Shown here: in pieces, positions 46,165-57,344 of the stretch | Position numbering within the stretch: position 1 is the stretch's first letter | How the letters are laid out: each line of letters begins with the position of its first letter | Assembly: GCF_019393635.1 (NCBI RefSeq) | Contig: NC_057864.1 | Location: 87,124,382-87,188,381, forward strand | Length of the DNA stretch: 64,000 bases | DNA from: Dromiciops gliroides | Taxonomy: Eukaryota > Chordata > Mammalia > Microbiotheria > Microbiotheriidae | Direction of reading: 5' to 3' | Translations under genes and position numbers: made by a program | The notes under the pieces: model-generated | What the model was told of the DNA's origin: nothing | The model's database searches: none | The model's input: only the letters and a program-made list of their open reading frames with translations

Positions 46165-46835
46165 TAATACAACAATAAGGTAACAATACTAGTAATTAAT
46201 AGCAGAGAAAAGTAGTTAATGACCCACATGTTCTCCTAGCATCTCTATTAACCTAGTCACACCAGCTCCACACCTTCCCCCACCCCCAGTCCAGGACATA
46301 CATACAGCTTGACCCACCAGTTGTATTCTAGGATCTTCTTATCAATTTCCTTGTTGCTCTTGCAGTTAATACCAAGCCATTCTGCCCCTGCCCTTATCCC
46401 ATTACTATGAGGCAGCAAGTGGCATACTTCAATTTTACACACGCACTTGCAGAGGAATGGGAGAAACTAGAAGGTGGAGTTCATTGTGATAACAGTTTGG
46501 CATGTAGCAACAGCCTCAAAGAACTAAGGGTGTGTTGCAGTATTGTATCATGCCAGAAGAAAAGTGGACTGGCATCCAGGTAGAGATAATTCTGTCACCC
46601 AAAACGTTAATTGGGCAAATGAGTGGAGCTGGACAAAAATGACTTCTTCAGTGTCAATGGATGTGGAGACAATTTTTAGGTCTGTTCACCAGGTGATCTA
46701 CTGCGAAAGGAGTCAGGAAATTAGCAATGGAAGAATATGATGGGAAAAGTCCTAAAATTGTCAAAGGTATCAGGATGAAGAAGAGTGAGTTAAGAATTAG
46801 AACATAGGAAAAGAAAACATTAGGGAAATGTTTTT
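46165..46835. other. Intergenic DNA without recognised features
   Basis: A 65-codon plus frame at 46543-46740 has no recognised domain. Confidence 0.35.
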
Positions 46836-46839
46836 GTGT

Positions 46840-47015
46840 TTGTACACACACACATGTACACACATGTATGCATGTGTAAACATATTTGTGGGTATGCACG
46901 ACATACCCATGCAACACATGTATACACATATATGCAGACCTATACACATGCATATCTGTGCAAACAAATATGTACTGCAATACATACACACATGCACACA
47001 TGTGTTTGCATGCAT
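46840..47015. repeat. Degenerate (CA)(TG) tract with internal inverted repeats
   Basis: Alternating CACA/TGTG and ACATGT units, open in several frames on both strands purely through its composition; includes the short palindrome GGGTATG-CACGA-CATACCC. Confidence 0.85.
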
Positions 47016-47089
47016 GCATATATGTTTATGAATAATGTCACCAAAATAGACATGTTATTGCAAATATCTCTAGATAAATATTTGAAGAA

Positions 47090-48470
47090 AAAGAAAATTT
47101 AACCAACACCTGATAAGACATGCTTATGTGTATTCCCCAGAAGGCATAGCCCCCACAATGAAATGTTCCTGAATGCTATGAGAGAGAAATAAGAATCCTG
47201 AAAGAAGGTAAAAAGGATCAAACAGAAAAATGTATGGCTTGCCCAGCAGAAATAATTAACAGAGTAGAAAACAAACCAAAACTTGGATCCATAGTGATAT
47301 AGCTCTCTGAAGAAGTAAGAACACATATAATTGGGAATACAAATATATTGAAGTATCGGACAGTTTGGAAGAAGAGAAGTAAAATTCAACAATGTTAAAA
47401 AAAAAAACAAAAACATGTTTCCTACATAAGCCAAACATTTTCATCTCAACAATATGATGTATAGAAACAACTTAAAGATCAAAGGGCTCCTAGAAAAATT
47501 TGCCATGTTTAAAACAACAAAAATGACTGAATACCATAATTTAAGAAATATGAGAAAACTGACCAGAAATTCTAATATAGAAAACAATTTATAAATTTGA
47601 AAAAAAAATCCATAGATCACCACCAGGAAAACACACACATAGCTATACTATCAACTCTGTGACATATATTATTTATATTTCAACAGTTCCACTGACAAAC
47701 AACTAACTCAGGAAGTGATCAGGAGACTTTCAAATATAAAGGCAAATAAATTTGAATAACATAAGAGTCTTTCAGACCCAGCAGAAGCTATACTACTAAA
47801 AGAAATAAGAAATTCTGAAAAGCCAAGTAACTCAAAATTCAACCTAACGTGATATAACTTGAAAATCTGATCCTAATCACCAAAGAAAATGGATGGATAT
47901 TCAGTAAGTGAATATTAAAAAACCTTCCTTTAAATAAAACATCTGAGCCATTTAGTAAATATACAAACACATCATCTAATAGAAAACCAAGAAAGTCTAC
48001 CAATGAAAGCACACGAAAATAGAATACCCCTGCTCTAGAGACTATTAAAAAGGAAATAAAGACACCTATGACATTAAAATAAAGGAAACAACAGTGGGAT
48101 TAAGAAATTTATTTATAAATACTAAAGATTTTTTCTGCAGCCATATGAAAATTTGGGATGTAACCGAACAGCATAGTATGACAATCAGAAAAAATCAAAC
48201 TATAATCCAAAAAATAATTCTTGGAAAATGTGAGGCATCAAAGAAAAAGAGAGATAACAAACAAAAGATAGGTTTGGTGGAGTTCAAGAAAGAGGTGAGT
48301 GAAATATCTGACTTAGCAATACCCTGCAAAACCAAATACACTAAAAAAAAAAATACAAATATAATTACTAGACTAAGAATAAGTGATGATAAATTACCCC
48401 ATTTTAGAAGTTATTAACGAAAAAAACCCTAAGATTTGTTAAAGGAACACACATTTGCCATTAAATTTGA
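47090..48470 (+). other. A-rich tract, possible old retroelement coding strand
   Basis: About 1.4 kb with strong A excess on the plus strand and few T runs, as in LINE or ERV coding strands. The best frame, 48094-48417 (107 codons, Lys-rich; contains WDVTEQHSMTIRKNQ), has no motif I recognise. Antisense frames here are T-rich shadows. Confidence 0.35.
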
Positions 48471-48475
48471 ATTTG

Positions 48476-48537
48476 AGGGGGGGGAGCTAGGGAGGGAGGG
48501 AGAAAGGGAGGGAGAAAGGGAGGGAGGGAGAGTGGGG

Positions 48538-48618
<81 letters not shown>
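48476..48618. repeat. (GGGA)n(GA)n microsatellite
   Basis: GGGA/GGGAGAAA units followed by about 38 GA repeats; Arg/Glu and Ser/Leu frames over it are artefacts. Confidence 0.96.
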
Positions 48619-48622
<4 letters not shown>

Positions 48623-49019
48623 CATGCAAGCTGTGGCAATAAAGAAATAAAAAAAGAAACAAGAGAAATGAAGGTAGAAGAGTGGAATTAAGTTGTCATG
48701 GACTAAATCTTAAACCCCACTACAATAAGTGAATTATTGTAATTCATGGAATAGAAATGCAAAGCAGAATGATACATTAAAGAAACAGGTGGCAGTGGTG
48801 GTCAAAGGAGATTGGAGGATGGACCCTCATTAATTCTATGACTGAAAAACAAAACAATGATAGAAAATTGGGGAAAATGATGGGAAGGAGGAATTTAGTT
48901 TGAATGAACTTAAAATGCTGGGGGAGGTCTAACTTCAACAAAAGCTGTGGAGGCAGCTTTTCCTCTCAATATCATTTCCATAAGTAAAGTGTAAGATTGG
49001 GGAAATTTAAGAATGTTTG

Positions 49020-49790
49020 TTGTCAATACTCATTTTTATAGTTCTGGAAAATTTAGCTGCAGCAATAAGGAAAGAAATGAGCATTTAAGAAACAAAACTG
49101 GGTACGTATGAGAAAAAGCAATCTTAATTTTTCAGAAAGCATGATTATTTAGAGAATTGGAGATTCATTGAAAACATTAATTGAAAAATTAGTAACCAAT
49201 AGAGTAATAGAATATAAAAATAGCAAAATTATGAGCTTTTCTGTATGTTATTATCAAAATTAAGTAGTAAAAGAAAGAAAAAATAGAATTACATTTTTTT
49301 TTAGTGAGGCAACTGGGGCTAAGTGACTTTCCCAGGGTCACACAGCTAGTAAGTGTTAAGTGTCTGAGGCCGGATTTGAACTCAGGTACTCCTGACTCCA
49401 GGGCTGGTGCTCTATCCACTGCGCCACCTAGCTGCCTCTAGAATTACATTTTAAAATTATTAAAATGTATGAAATGTATTTACTCTATCAACAAACATTC
49501 ATACAGATATAGCTATAAAACTTTTTAAAGAGCTTAAAGGAGAATAAAACAGCTGAATAATATTTTAGTGGTTGAGCCATTGAAAAAAGTAACAGCTTTG
49601 ATACTACTAGTTAAATACAATATTAATATTATCAAGGAGGTTCTTTACAGGATTGGAAAAGAAAGAATAGCAATATTCATTTGCATGAAAGCAAGGTCAA
49701 ACAACTCACGGGTAATAATGAAGGAATTCAGGAATAAATAAGACCTAATATTATCTGATACTGAACTAGTACTAAGCAAGTATGCCAAAA
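49020..49790 (+). pseudogene. Degraded L1 ORF2-like fragment, split by a SINE
   Basis: Near 49030 the plus strand reads IVLENLAAAIRKE, close to the L1 ORF2 stretch after the reverse-transcriptase SPLLFNIVLE motif (compare the minus-strand L1 at 62.5 kb). Further downstream frames are heavily broken. A SINE at 49298-49438 interrupts it. Low-confidence assignment. Confidence 0.4.
49298..49438 (-). mobile_element. Marsupial SINE with 14-bp TSD
   Basis: TTAGTGAGGCAACTGGGGCTAAG to CGCCACCTAGCTGCCTC. TAGAATTACATTTT at 49284-49297 and 49439-49452. Confidence 0.96.
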
Positions 49791-49814
49791 TATCTTAATA
49801 AATACTTAGTAACA

Positions 49815-50910
49815 AAGGAATTCCAGAAAAAAAAATACTTCTGCTTCATTGACTACATTAAAGCCTATGGCTTTGTGCATCACAACAAAATTTGGCAAGT
49901 TCTCAAAAAGATAGGAGTACCAGATCATCTTACCTGTCGCCCAAGGAACCTGTATTCATATCAAAATGCAACAGTTAGAACCAAACACAGAAGTGATTGG
50001 TTCAAGAATGGAAAAGGAATGCAGACAAGGCTTTATATTGTACCCATATTTATTTAACTTATATTCAGAGTATATAATGCAAAATGCCAGGCTGGATGAA
50101 TCAAATGGTAGAATTAAGGTTGTCCAGTGAAATATCAACAGTCATACATATACAGACTCTGATGGTAGACCATGCAGATAGATGAATTAGGAAGCATCTT
50201 GATGAGGGTGAAAGAGAACAGTGTAAAAGCTACCTTGAAGGTTAACATCCAAAAAACTAAGATCTTGACAACTGGTCCCATCATTTCCTGCCAAATAGAG
50301 GGAGAAGAAATAGAAGCAGTGTCAGATTTTATATTCTTGGGTTCAAAGATCACTGCACATGGCATCTGCAGGCATGAAATTGAAAGAAACTTGCTCCTTG
50401 GAAGAAAAGCAATGGTAAAGCTGAACAGCATACTAAAACAGACATCACCTTGCCAACAAAGTTCTATGTGGTCAAAGCAATGGTTTTTCCAGGAGCAATG
50501 TATGGCTGTGAAAGTTGGACTATAAGCAAAGCTGAGCAATACAGAATTGACATTTCAAATTGTGGTGCTCAGTAAGACTTTTGAGAGTCCCTTGAATGGA
50601 ATAGAGGTTAAATCAGTCAATTCTTAAAGAAATTAATTGAGAGTATTCATTGGAAAGGAAAAAACTTAAGTTGGCCACATTTTGAGTAGATGAAACTCAT
50701 TGGAAAAGAACCTGATGTTGGGAAAGATTAAAAGCAAAAGGAAAAAAAAAAGGATAGGAGAGGTTGAGATGGAAAGATAGTACCATGGAAACTACTAACA
50801 ACTTGGACAGACTTTGAGAGAGAGTGGAGGATAGAGGAGCCTGGCTTGCTATTGTCCATGTGATCATGAAGAGTGAGATATGATTGAATGACTAAATAAT
50901 AAATGTTCCT
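49815..50910 (+). pseudogene. RTE/BovB-type LINE 3' fragment (reverse transcriptase relic)
   Basis: Reads YFCFIDYIKAYGFVHHNKIWQVLKKIGVPDHLT, then a broken catalytic YADD region near 50145, then IQKTKIL, FIFLGSKITAHG and ERNLLLGRKAMVKLNSILK. Later frames give an MYGCESW-like stretch, the characteristic end of BovB/RTE ORFs. The 3' end (50850-50906, CATGAAGAGTGAGATATGATTG, ATGACTAAATAAT) is shared with the RTE-tailed SINEs. Many frameshifts and stops make it inactive; the 5' half with the endonuclease is missing. Confidence 0.85.
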
Positions 50911-50977
50911 CAAATTGTGCAAATCCTTGAGGATGCAAATGGAAGTTAATCCCTGCCATTGTTCTATTGAAGAAATG

Positions 50978-51301
50978 TGTGAGGGGGAAACTAGCTAGAA
51001 TTTACTTATAAATTAAGCAACAGTTTAGGCTTTTAAGCATTTATTAAGGTATATTAGAAGTTGAGAGAGAGAGAGAGAGAGAGAAAAGCTCCTTCCCTTA
51101 GCTGCTCACACTTCCAAAAAGCAAGAGTCACACTCAGTTCCCCCAGAAGCCCCCTTTCGACCAGGAAGAGGGGTGTTCCCCACACACAGCTCCAAGATAA
51201 TTGGCTGGCAGCATTCAAGTGCATTTATTGACATGACTTAAAGGCAGTCCAGGAATTGTGACATGCTTTCTCAGCAGGGAGTGACATCTCTGGTTCTCAC
51301 A
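50978..51301 (-). mobile_element. Solo LTR related to the 6.4-10.2 kb ERV LTRs
   Basis: TG at 50978 and CA near 51300. It shares with the young LTRs AAACTAGCTAGAATT, TTAGGCTTTTAAGCATTTATTAAGG, the following GAGAGA stretch and a CT-rich region. Clearly diverged (indels, (GA)n at 51062-51082). No TSD seen, and no second LTR or internal part. Confidence 0.65.
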
Positions 51302-51422
51302 CCCCTTCATCCTAGACAGTCACTTCAGCCCTGGAAATTACCACATAGAAGTACCCTGTGACTCTGGTCCCCTTCCTCTGATTGTAGCATGGATGTTGTT
51401 TTTGTTTGTACTTCATTCTCAA

Positions 51423-51602
51423 CTTTCTTTTCTTTTATTTTCTTTCTTTTTCTTTTTTCTTTTTGGTGAGGCAATTGGTGTTATGTGACTTGCCCAGGGT
51501 CACACAGCTAGTAAGTGTTAAGTGTCTGAGGCCAGATTTGAACTCAGCTCCTCCTGAATCCAGGGCTGGTGCTCTATCCACTGCACCACCTAGCTGCCTC
51601 TA
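51423..51602 (-). mobile_element. Marsupial SINE with 14-bp TSD
   Basis: (TTTTC)-rich tail, TTTGGTGAGGCAATTGGTG to CCACCTAGCTGCCTC. TACTTCATTCTCAA at 51409-51422 and 51603-51616. Confidence 0.95.
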
Positions 51603-51764
51603 TACTTCATTCTCAAAGAGAACCTTGGAGCATGGATAGTACTCACAGAGCATACATAAGGAGGATACCCTGGCCAGGAATCTTAATTTCCCACTAGGTT
51701 GTAGTCCTCTGGAATTCTCAATCATACCCCCTTGCACTGGGCATCTTCCTTACACCTGCCCATT

Positions 51765-51930
51765 TTCAGCTCCCCGCCCCCCACCATATTGTCTTTGCCA
51801 TTAGAGTAAAAGATCCTTGAGGAAAAGATTGTATTTCTTTCAGCATATATTTGTATTCCTCATGTTTAGCACAATATCTAGAACATTGCGAGGGCTTAAT
51901 AAATATTTGTCAGCTTGATACTTAAGAAAT
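51765..51930 (+). repeat. L2-like 3'-end relic
   Basis: TAAAAGATCCTTGAGGAAAAGATTG, TTTGTATTCCTCATGTTTAGCACAATATC, GGGCTTAATAAATATTTGTC are the L2-type end. Confidence 0.75.
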
Positions 51931-51934
51931 TTTC

Positions 51935-52400
51935 ATCATTTCCCATCCTGCAACTTTCCTGGACTTCATGCTCTCTAGCAACTTATCATCCTCAAAGATG
52001 ACAGCAACTCTGAAACTCACACCTCCCCAGTAACCCCAGAACCTGGGGTCCCTCCCTCATTCTACTTTGAACTGGTTTAGGGTGGACATTGTAGAGCTCC
52101 TTTTATAGTCTCCATTTAAGGAGGCAACCTTGAGTGGAGAGTCAGCAATGGTCACTTACTACTGTAAATTTGTGTGTCTAATGACCTTATCTTCATCTAA
52201 TGACCTCATCACCTACACTATCTTCTGTTTACCTAAACATAACAAAACTTTGCACATGAGCCCTCTCTGAAAACCCTGACATTTAGTAGACTCTGCCATT
52301 GCAAGGAGAAAAGATAGGATGTGAAGTGACAAAGACGATGTACGGTACAGGGTGCTAGACTAATCATAGACTTCTTCTCCTAGCTAAACATTTGCATTCA
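51935..52400. other. Intergenic DNA without recognised features
   Basis: Nothing recognised. Confidence 0.35.
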
Positions 52401-52404
52401 ACAA

Positions 52405-53715
52405 AAGTAGTTGCCCCAAGGCAAGAGGAGTATGGAAAGACTTAATTTCAACAGATTAGAGGACTTGTTCCCACATAAACAGTTTGTTGCTAACTTGGAG
52501 GGAAACACACACACACACAACTGGCAACAGTGGAGCAGAAAAGGAGTGCGCAGCTTTCAGAAATTTTTGTGTAAAGCACCACATTTACTCATCTGATCCA
52601 GAATAGTCACAAACATCAAATCTGGTTTGCCAAAAATGATGAGGAAATTCAGAAGGTACTAAATGAAAAATAAGTACTCCACAGGGTTTTCTAGCACTAT
52701 AGTTCATCCATCTCTAAGAAGGCAGCATGTAACTCCATCAAAAGGAAATGCACGTGAAGCTTAGAGAAATGCAGGATTCTTGGTTCAGTAAGAAGACAGG
52801 TGAAATCCTGTTTTACTCTGATAGTAACAATCCAGAGTGCTTTTATAATGCCCTGAAGGCTATTTATGGGCCAAAGACATATAGTGCATCTCAACTACTG
52901 AGTAATGGTGTCAGGCACATTGATGAGTGATAGGGACATGATCCTGGAGAGATGGGCTGAATACTTCCATGTCATTCTCAACAAACCATCATCAACCAAT
53001 GCTGAAGCCACTGACTGTATACTTCAGCTTGTAGCCATTCCTTTCTATCTGAACTTCCTTCCAACTGAAAAACTGTGAATGTCATTAGTCCTCTCTCATG
53101 TGGCAAAACACCTGATGCTGATTCTATTCCAACTGAGATTTACAAGGCAGGGGGTCTGCTGCCTTTAAACAAGCTTACATAAATCTTCTAGGTTATATAT
53201 CAAAAGGTCATTCCCTAAGAGTTCAAGAATGCCTTAATTTTCCTTCTCTACAAAGGAAAAGGAAGAAGGTTGTCCTCTGACAATAACAGTGGGTTATCTT
53301 TCTTTTAGTTATTGCTGGCAAGATTTTTGCCAGAGTCCTCCTTTATAGGCTGATCCTTTACTTGGAAGATTTTTCTCTACCTGAGATCCATTGTGACTTG
53401 AGAAAGGGCCAAAGAACAGTCAATATGGTGTTTGCTGTCTGACAACTACAGGATAAATGATAGGAGCAGAACAGAGGTTTGTCAGTCATGAGGGCTTGTT
53501 GAAGATCATGGTGAAATTTTGTTGCCTGGAGAAGTTTATCAGTATTGTATGTTAGTTTTATGACACCATACTTGTCCAGGTTCTGTTGAGGAAATAATGC
53601 TCCTGCACCCTCCCAGTCACCAGTGGAGTGAAACAGGGCTGTAGACTTGCTCACGTGCTTTTTAATCTGATGTTCTTCACAATGTTGTTGAGGACAAAAA
53701 TGACATCAAGGTTAG
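52405..53715 (+). pseudogene. APE-type non-LTR retrotransposon RT relic (RTE-like clade)
   Basis: Plus-strand relic with LREMQDSWFSKKTGEI, SDSNNPECFYNALKAIYGPKTYSAS and LLSNG. In broken frames it then shows ILERWAEYFHVIL-like, CGKTPDADSIPTEIYK-like, AGKIFARVLLYRLI and VKQGCRLAHVLFNLMF. These are the linker and reverse-transcriptase region of a LINE found in many animals and often mis-annotated as 'craniofacial development protein 2-like'. Internal rearrangement is likely around 53430-53560, where the strand sense seems mixed. Inactive. Clade placement is uncertain. Confidence 0.7.
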
Positions 53716-53784
53716 CTACCATGTAAAGGAAAACTTTTATATAGGTATTTTGCATAAATTAACATATTTTGCATAAATTAACTT

Positions 53785-53910
53785 ATTTGATACTCATACC
53801 CACCCTGTGAGGTAGATGTTATTATTCCCATTTTAAAAATGAGGAAAATAGGATTGAGACTTTGAATTGTGAAGGTTCATAAAATCAGTGAGTATCAGAG
53901 GCAAATATGT
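53785..53910 (-). repeat. MIR relic
   Basis: ACCCTGTGAGGTAGATGTTATTATTCCCATTTTAAAAATGAGGAAA, then a GTGAGTATCAGAGGC block: standard reverse MIR. Confidence 0.8.
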
Positions 53911-55161
53911 ATAAAGGTCCTAATTTATTTTCTAAATTACATGTAAAAACAATTTTTGACATCAATTTTTTAAAACTTTATATTCCAACTTATCTTCCTC
54001 CTTCCCTTCTCACCCTCCACCTCCAAGAACTCAAGCAATTCAATATGTTACACATGAGTAGTTATGGAAAACATCTCCACATTAGTTAGGTTGTGAGAAA
54101 AAACAGGTAAAAAAAAAAAACTTCAGATTAAGGAATTGTCAAAAAATAAAAGGTGTTTCAATGTTTTCAGATACCATCAGGTCTTTCTCTCTAGATGGAT
54201 TGCAATTTTAATAAGTCCTTCAGAGTTATATCAGATCACTGCCTTCCTGAAAATAACCAATTGTTTCCCAGCAGATCCTCCTATAGTATTGCTGTCATTC
54301 CGTATACAGTACATTTCACTCTGCTTCAGTTTGTGTAGGTCTTTCCAGGTTTTTCTGATAGTATCCTGTTCATCATAACTTTTATATAGTACCTTAAACT
54401 ATATAAAGAATTTTCTTCACAATAGCCCAGCAGAGTAGGTACCATACATTTTGCCATTATGGTCAATCATCATAACTATTTCCATCCATCCTATTCCCTT
54501 TCCATGATATTTAGTCTATTTTCTATCTTCTTTTACTCTAATCCTCCTCAAAAATATTTTACTTCTGACTGCCCCCTCCCCCACTCTGCCCTCTCTTCTT
54601 CTGCCCTTCCCTCCTTATCCTCTTCCCCTCCTACTTTCCTGTAGTGTTAAATAGATTACTTCTCCCAATTGGTTGTGTATGTTATTCACTCCTTGAACCC
54701 ACTCTGATGAGATTGAGGTCTTTGAGCTAATTCTGTGTTCTAAATTTTTCTTCCTCCCTCCTTCCTCAACCCTCCCTATGAAATCAAGCAATTCAGTATG
54801 TCATACTTGTGTACTTATGCAGAACATCTTCACCTTCCTTGAAAGTGTTTTGCTTTTTACTGTTCCCTCTCCCAATCTTCCCTTCCCTCCTTCCTCTCTC
54901 CCCCCTTCCCCTCCCACTTTTCCTCAGGGCAATAATATATCATCATACCTGCTTGAGTATGTGTGTTATTCCCTCTTTGAGCCAATTCTTATGATAGTAA
55001 AGTTTACTCACTCCCTACTCCTTGCTCCTCTTCCCCTCCCTTCCATAAACTTTTTCTTCTCTCCTTCATGTAAGATACCTCTCCCCAGTCCACCTCTCCC
55101 CTTCCCCCTACCCCAGTGCAATCCTCCTACCCCCTCAACCCAATTTTAAAGATGTCATCAT

Positions 55162-55270
55162 GGATTAGCTAGGGGCACAGTGGACAAAGTACCAGCCCTG
55201 GAACCAGGAAGCCCCAAGCCCATTTCCAGCCCCAGACATAAGCCACCCCACCCTGCCTGCCCCACAAAAG
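55162..55270 (+). repeat. Captured SINE inside HAL1 copy C
   Basis: GGATTAGCTAGGGGCACAGTGG, CCAGCCCTGGAACCAGG, CCCAAGCCC, CCAGCCCCAGACATAAGCC, CTGCCCCACAAAAG: SINE antisense to the element, same flank and position as in copies A and B. Confidence 0.85.
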
Positions 55271-55865
55271 AACAAGGATAAACAAAAAATAAATGCTTTA
55301 CAGATATCCCATCACATTCAATTCACAACTGTGCCCTTTGTCTAAGTATATTCCTTTCACTTGCCCTAATAATGAGAAAGATCTTATGATTTAGAAGTAT
55401 TATCTTCCCATGTAGGAAAGTAAACAGTTTATCTTTTAATATCCCTCCCTGACCTGGCCTTCCTGCTGATCACTATTTCTTCCTGGTTCCCTATTGAGGT
55501 GGGATAGTCAATTTCTTCCTTGGGTCCCACAAACACCCCTGTCTCTCCTCGCCCCCCCCACCCCCACCCCAGCCAGAAGTTTGGCCCTCTTACCCAACCT
55601 TAAGCTCAGTTCCAGAAGATGCTGGTGCTGCAGTTGATTTGGAGGCTCAGGGGTAAGTTCCTCTGGTGCAGTGAGCCTGGGGTCTGTGTTGGAGTGATCA
55701 TAGGGTTTGAATATGCTTACAGCCCATCATGGCCCCCTTTAATCTGTCTTTGGTTAGAAAATAATCTCACAAATCTTTTTGTGGGTTTTGATGCTCCAGG
55801 GGTTCTTTCATTGCTGTTTTGGGGGGTAATTGCGTCAGGAATTCTGTGCTTTTAATGTCTTTCCT

Positions 55866-55877
55866 CCACCATCTTGG
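55866..55877 (-). promoter_or_regulatory. YY1-like site at the 5' end of HAL1 copy C
   Basis: CCAAGATGGTGG on the minus strand about 10 bp from the 5' terminus, the same place as in copy A. Confidence 0.5.
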
Positions 55878-55889
55878 CTCTGCCCCCCC

Positions 55890-56457
55890 AAACCCCCAGA
55901 TTTCTGAATCATGCTCTTTCTGATATAACACACTACTTCTCTTTAAGTTGGGTAGTTATTTATTGCGTTTTATTTTTTAATGAGAACATCTCCCTTGAAA
56001 TTATTTTTGATTAAATGATACAAATAGCCATATTAAACATTCTGATGGCTACTTAGTTCTTGCTATTAAATTATTCTTTTAAAATTTAGAATACAAAATA
56101 TCGCTGACTTCAATTATGATTTTCAATGATGCTTTAATTTTGCCTTAATAAGATAATACTCGTGATAAATAATGATGTTATATTAACATCATAATTTTAA
56201 GGTAAGGTAATTTGTATTTAGGAATTACACAATATGTTAGAAATATTCAATATGTTGTTCACAGAAATTAGAATAGTTTCATCATATTCAACAGTGTGAT
56301 AGAATAGAGAAAGTACAAAAGAAGTTTCTTTCAGAACAACAACTAGTTTTGTAACTTTAAACATTGTTTCACAGTTGAAAAATGAGACCTTGGATAAGCA
56401 AAGGATTTTTCATGTTTCCTGGAGTTAAAACAAACAAAGAAACAATCAAACAAACAA

Positions 56458-56460
<3 letters not shown>
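55890..56460. other. Intergenic DNA without recognised features
   Basis: AT-rich; nothing recognised. Confidence 0.4.
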
Positions 56461-56504
<44 letters not shown>

Positions 56505-56510
56505 TGTGTG
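56461..56510. repeat. (TG)n microsatellite
   Basis: About 24 TG units with one TATG interruption, next to an (AAAC)n-like stretch on its left. Confidence 0.97.
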
Positions 56511-56514
56511 GTGG

Positions 56515-57165
56515 CACAACCTGTAAGGTAAGCACTTTTTGAGTTTGCATTACCATTTCCACTCAAGGAGAATCTGACTTATTAGGATGTCATGCAAATT
56601 ACTTAGAATAAAGTAAAACAGCTAAATCTATGATTAAATCAACATTCCATATGCATAAAAATTTAATATTATACATATTTTTGGTGAAACAATCTGCTTT
56701 GTATAATGTAGCATTAATTTCATAAGATTTTGGCACATTTTTCATCATGAAGCCACACCTTTTGCCACATTGGATATTAGGCTTTTGAGAAATAGCCCAT
56801 CTTTCCTTGGTTATAACCTATTGCTTTTCAATGGGTTGAGTTCCAGATTGTGTGAATTGAAAATTAGGTGAGTGCCCAGATCATTGATGCATGTTTATCT
56901 CTATATTTCTTAACTTTTCATGGCATCTAGACCTTGACCTTGAATGGGAATTTCTGTAATTACAGAACATTTTGTTCCTGTTTTTTAGTATGTCAATATA
57001 ATCTACCAGAGTTCAGCATTCCCTGAAGAGAGACAAACCTTCTAAACCTACTAGAAGTAAAAAATGCCAAACCTATTTTTCTCTATTTCCTTTCGGTATG
57101 CTATACAATTTGATGAAGATACCCAAATCTTACAGGCTTATTTAAACTCAGAACAATAGTTTTGT
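56515..57165. other. Intergenic DNA without recognised features
   Basis: Nothing recognised. Confidence 0.4.
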
Positions 57166-57181
57166 ATGGCCTTAAGTTATT

Positions 57182-57331
57182 GATTTTTTTTTTGGCTTGG
57201 GGCAATGAAGGTTAAGTGACTTGCCCAAGGTCACACAGCTAGTAAGTGTCAAGTGTCTGAGGCCGGATTTGAACTCCTGAATCCAGGGTCAGCACTTTTG
57301 CCCACTGCACCACCTTGCTGCCCCCTGTATT
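57182..57331 (-). mobile_element. Marsupial SINE with 13-bp TSD
   Basis: TTGGGGCAATGAAGGTTAAGTG to CCACCTTGCTGCCCCC, with a 6-bp loss in the ACTCAGGTACTCC region. GCCTTAAGTTATT at 57169-57181 and 57332-57344. Confidence 0.93.
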
Positions 57332-57344
57332 GCCTTAAGTTATT

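Larger units (their letters stand above)
53925..55888 (-). mobile_element. HAL1-like element, copy C, lacking ORF1
   Basis: Minus-strand element. Its right end (CCACCATCTTGGCTCTGCC) is the L1/HAL1 5' terminus. A 5' UTR of about 0.45 kb follows, unlike that of copy B, and then the sequence passes directly to GGGATATTAAAAGATAAAC, the point that follows ORF1 in copy B. Next come the captured SINE, the CT-rich (forward) segment and the 3' part (54.0-54.4 kb), parallel to copy B. ORF1 is therefore missing. It carries no coding capacity. Confidence 0.82.

Noticed and set aside
46654..47102. Cys/His-rich frames on both strands
   Set aside because: Generated by the degenerate (CA)(TG) tract, which is open in several frames at once.
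48429..48662. Ser/Leu and Arg/Glu repeat proteins
   Set aside because: Translations of the (GA)n microsatellite.
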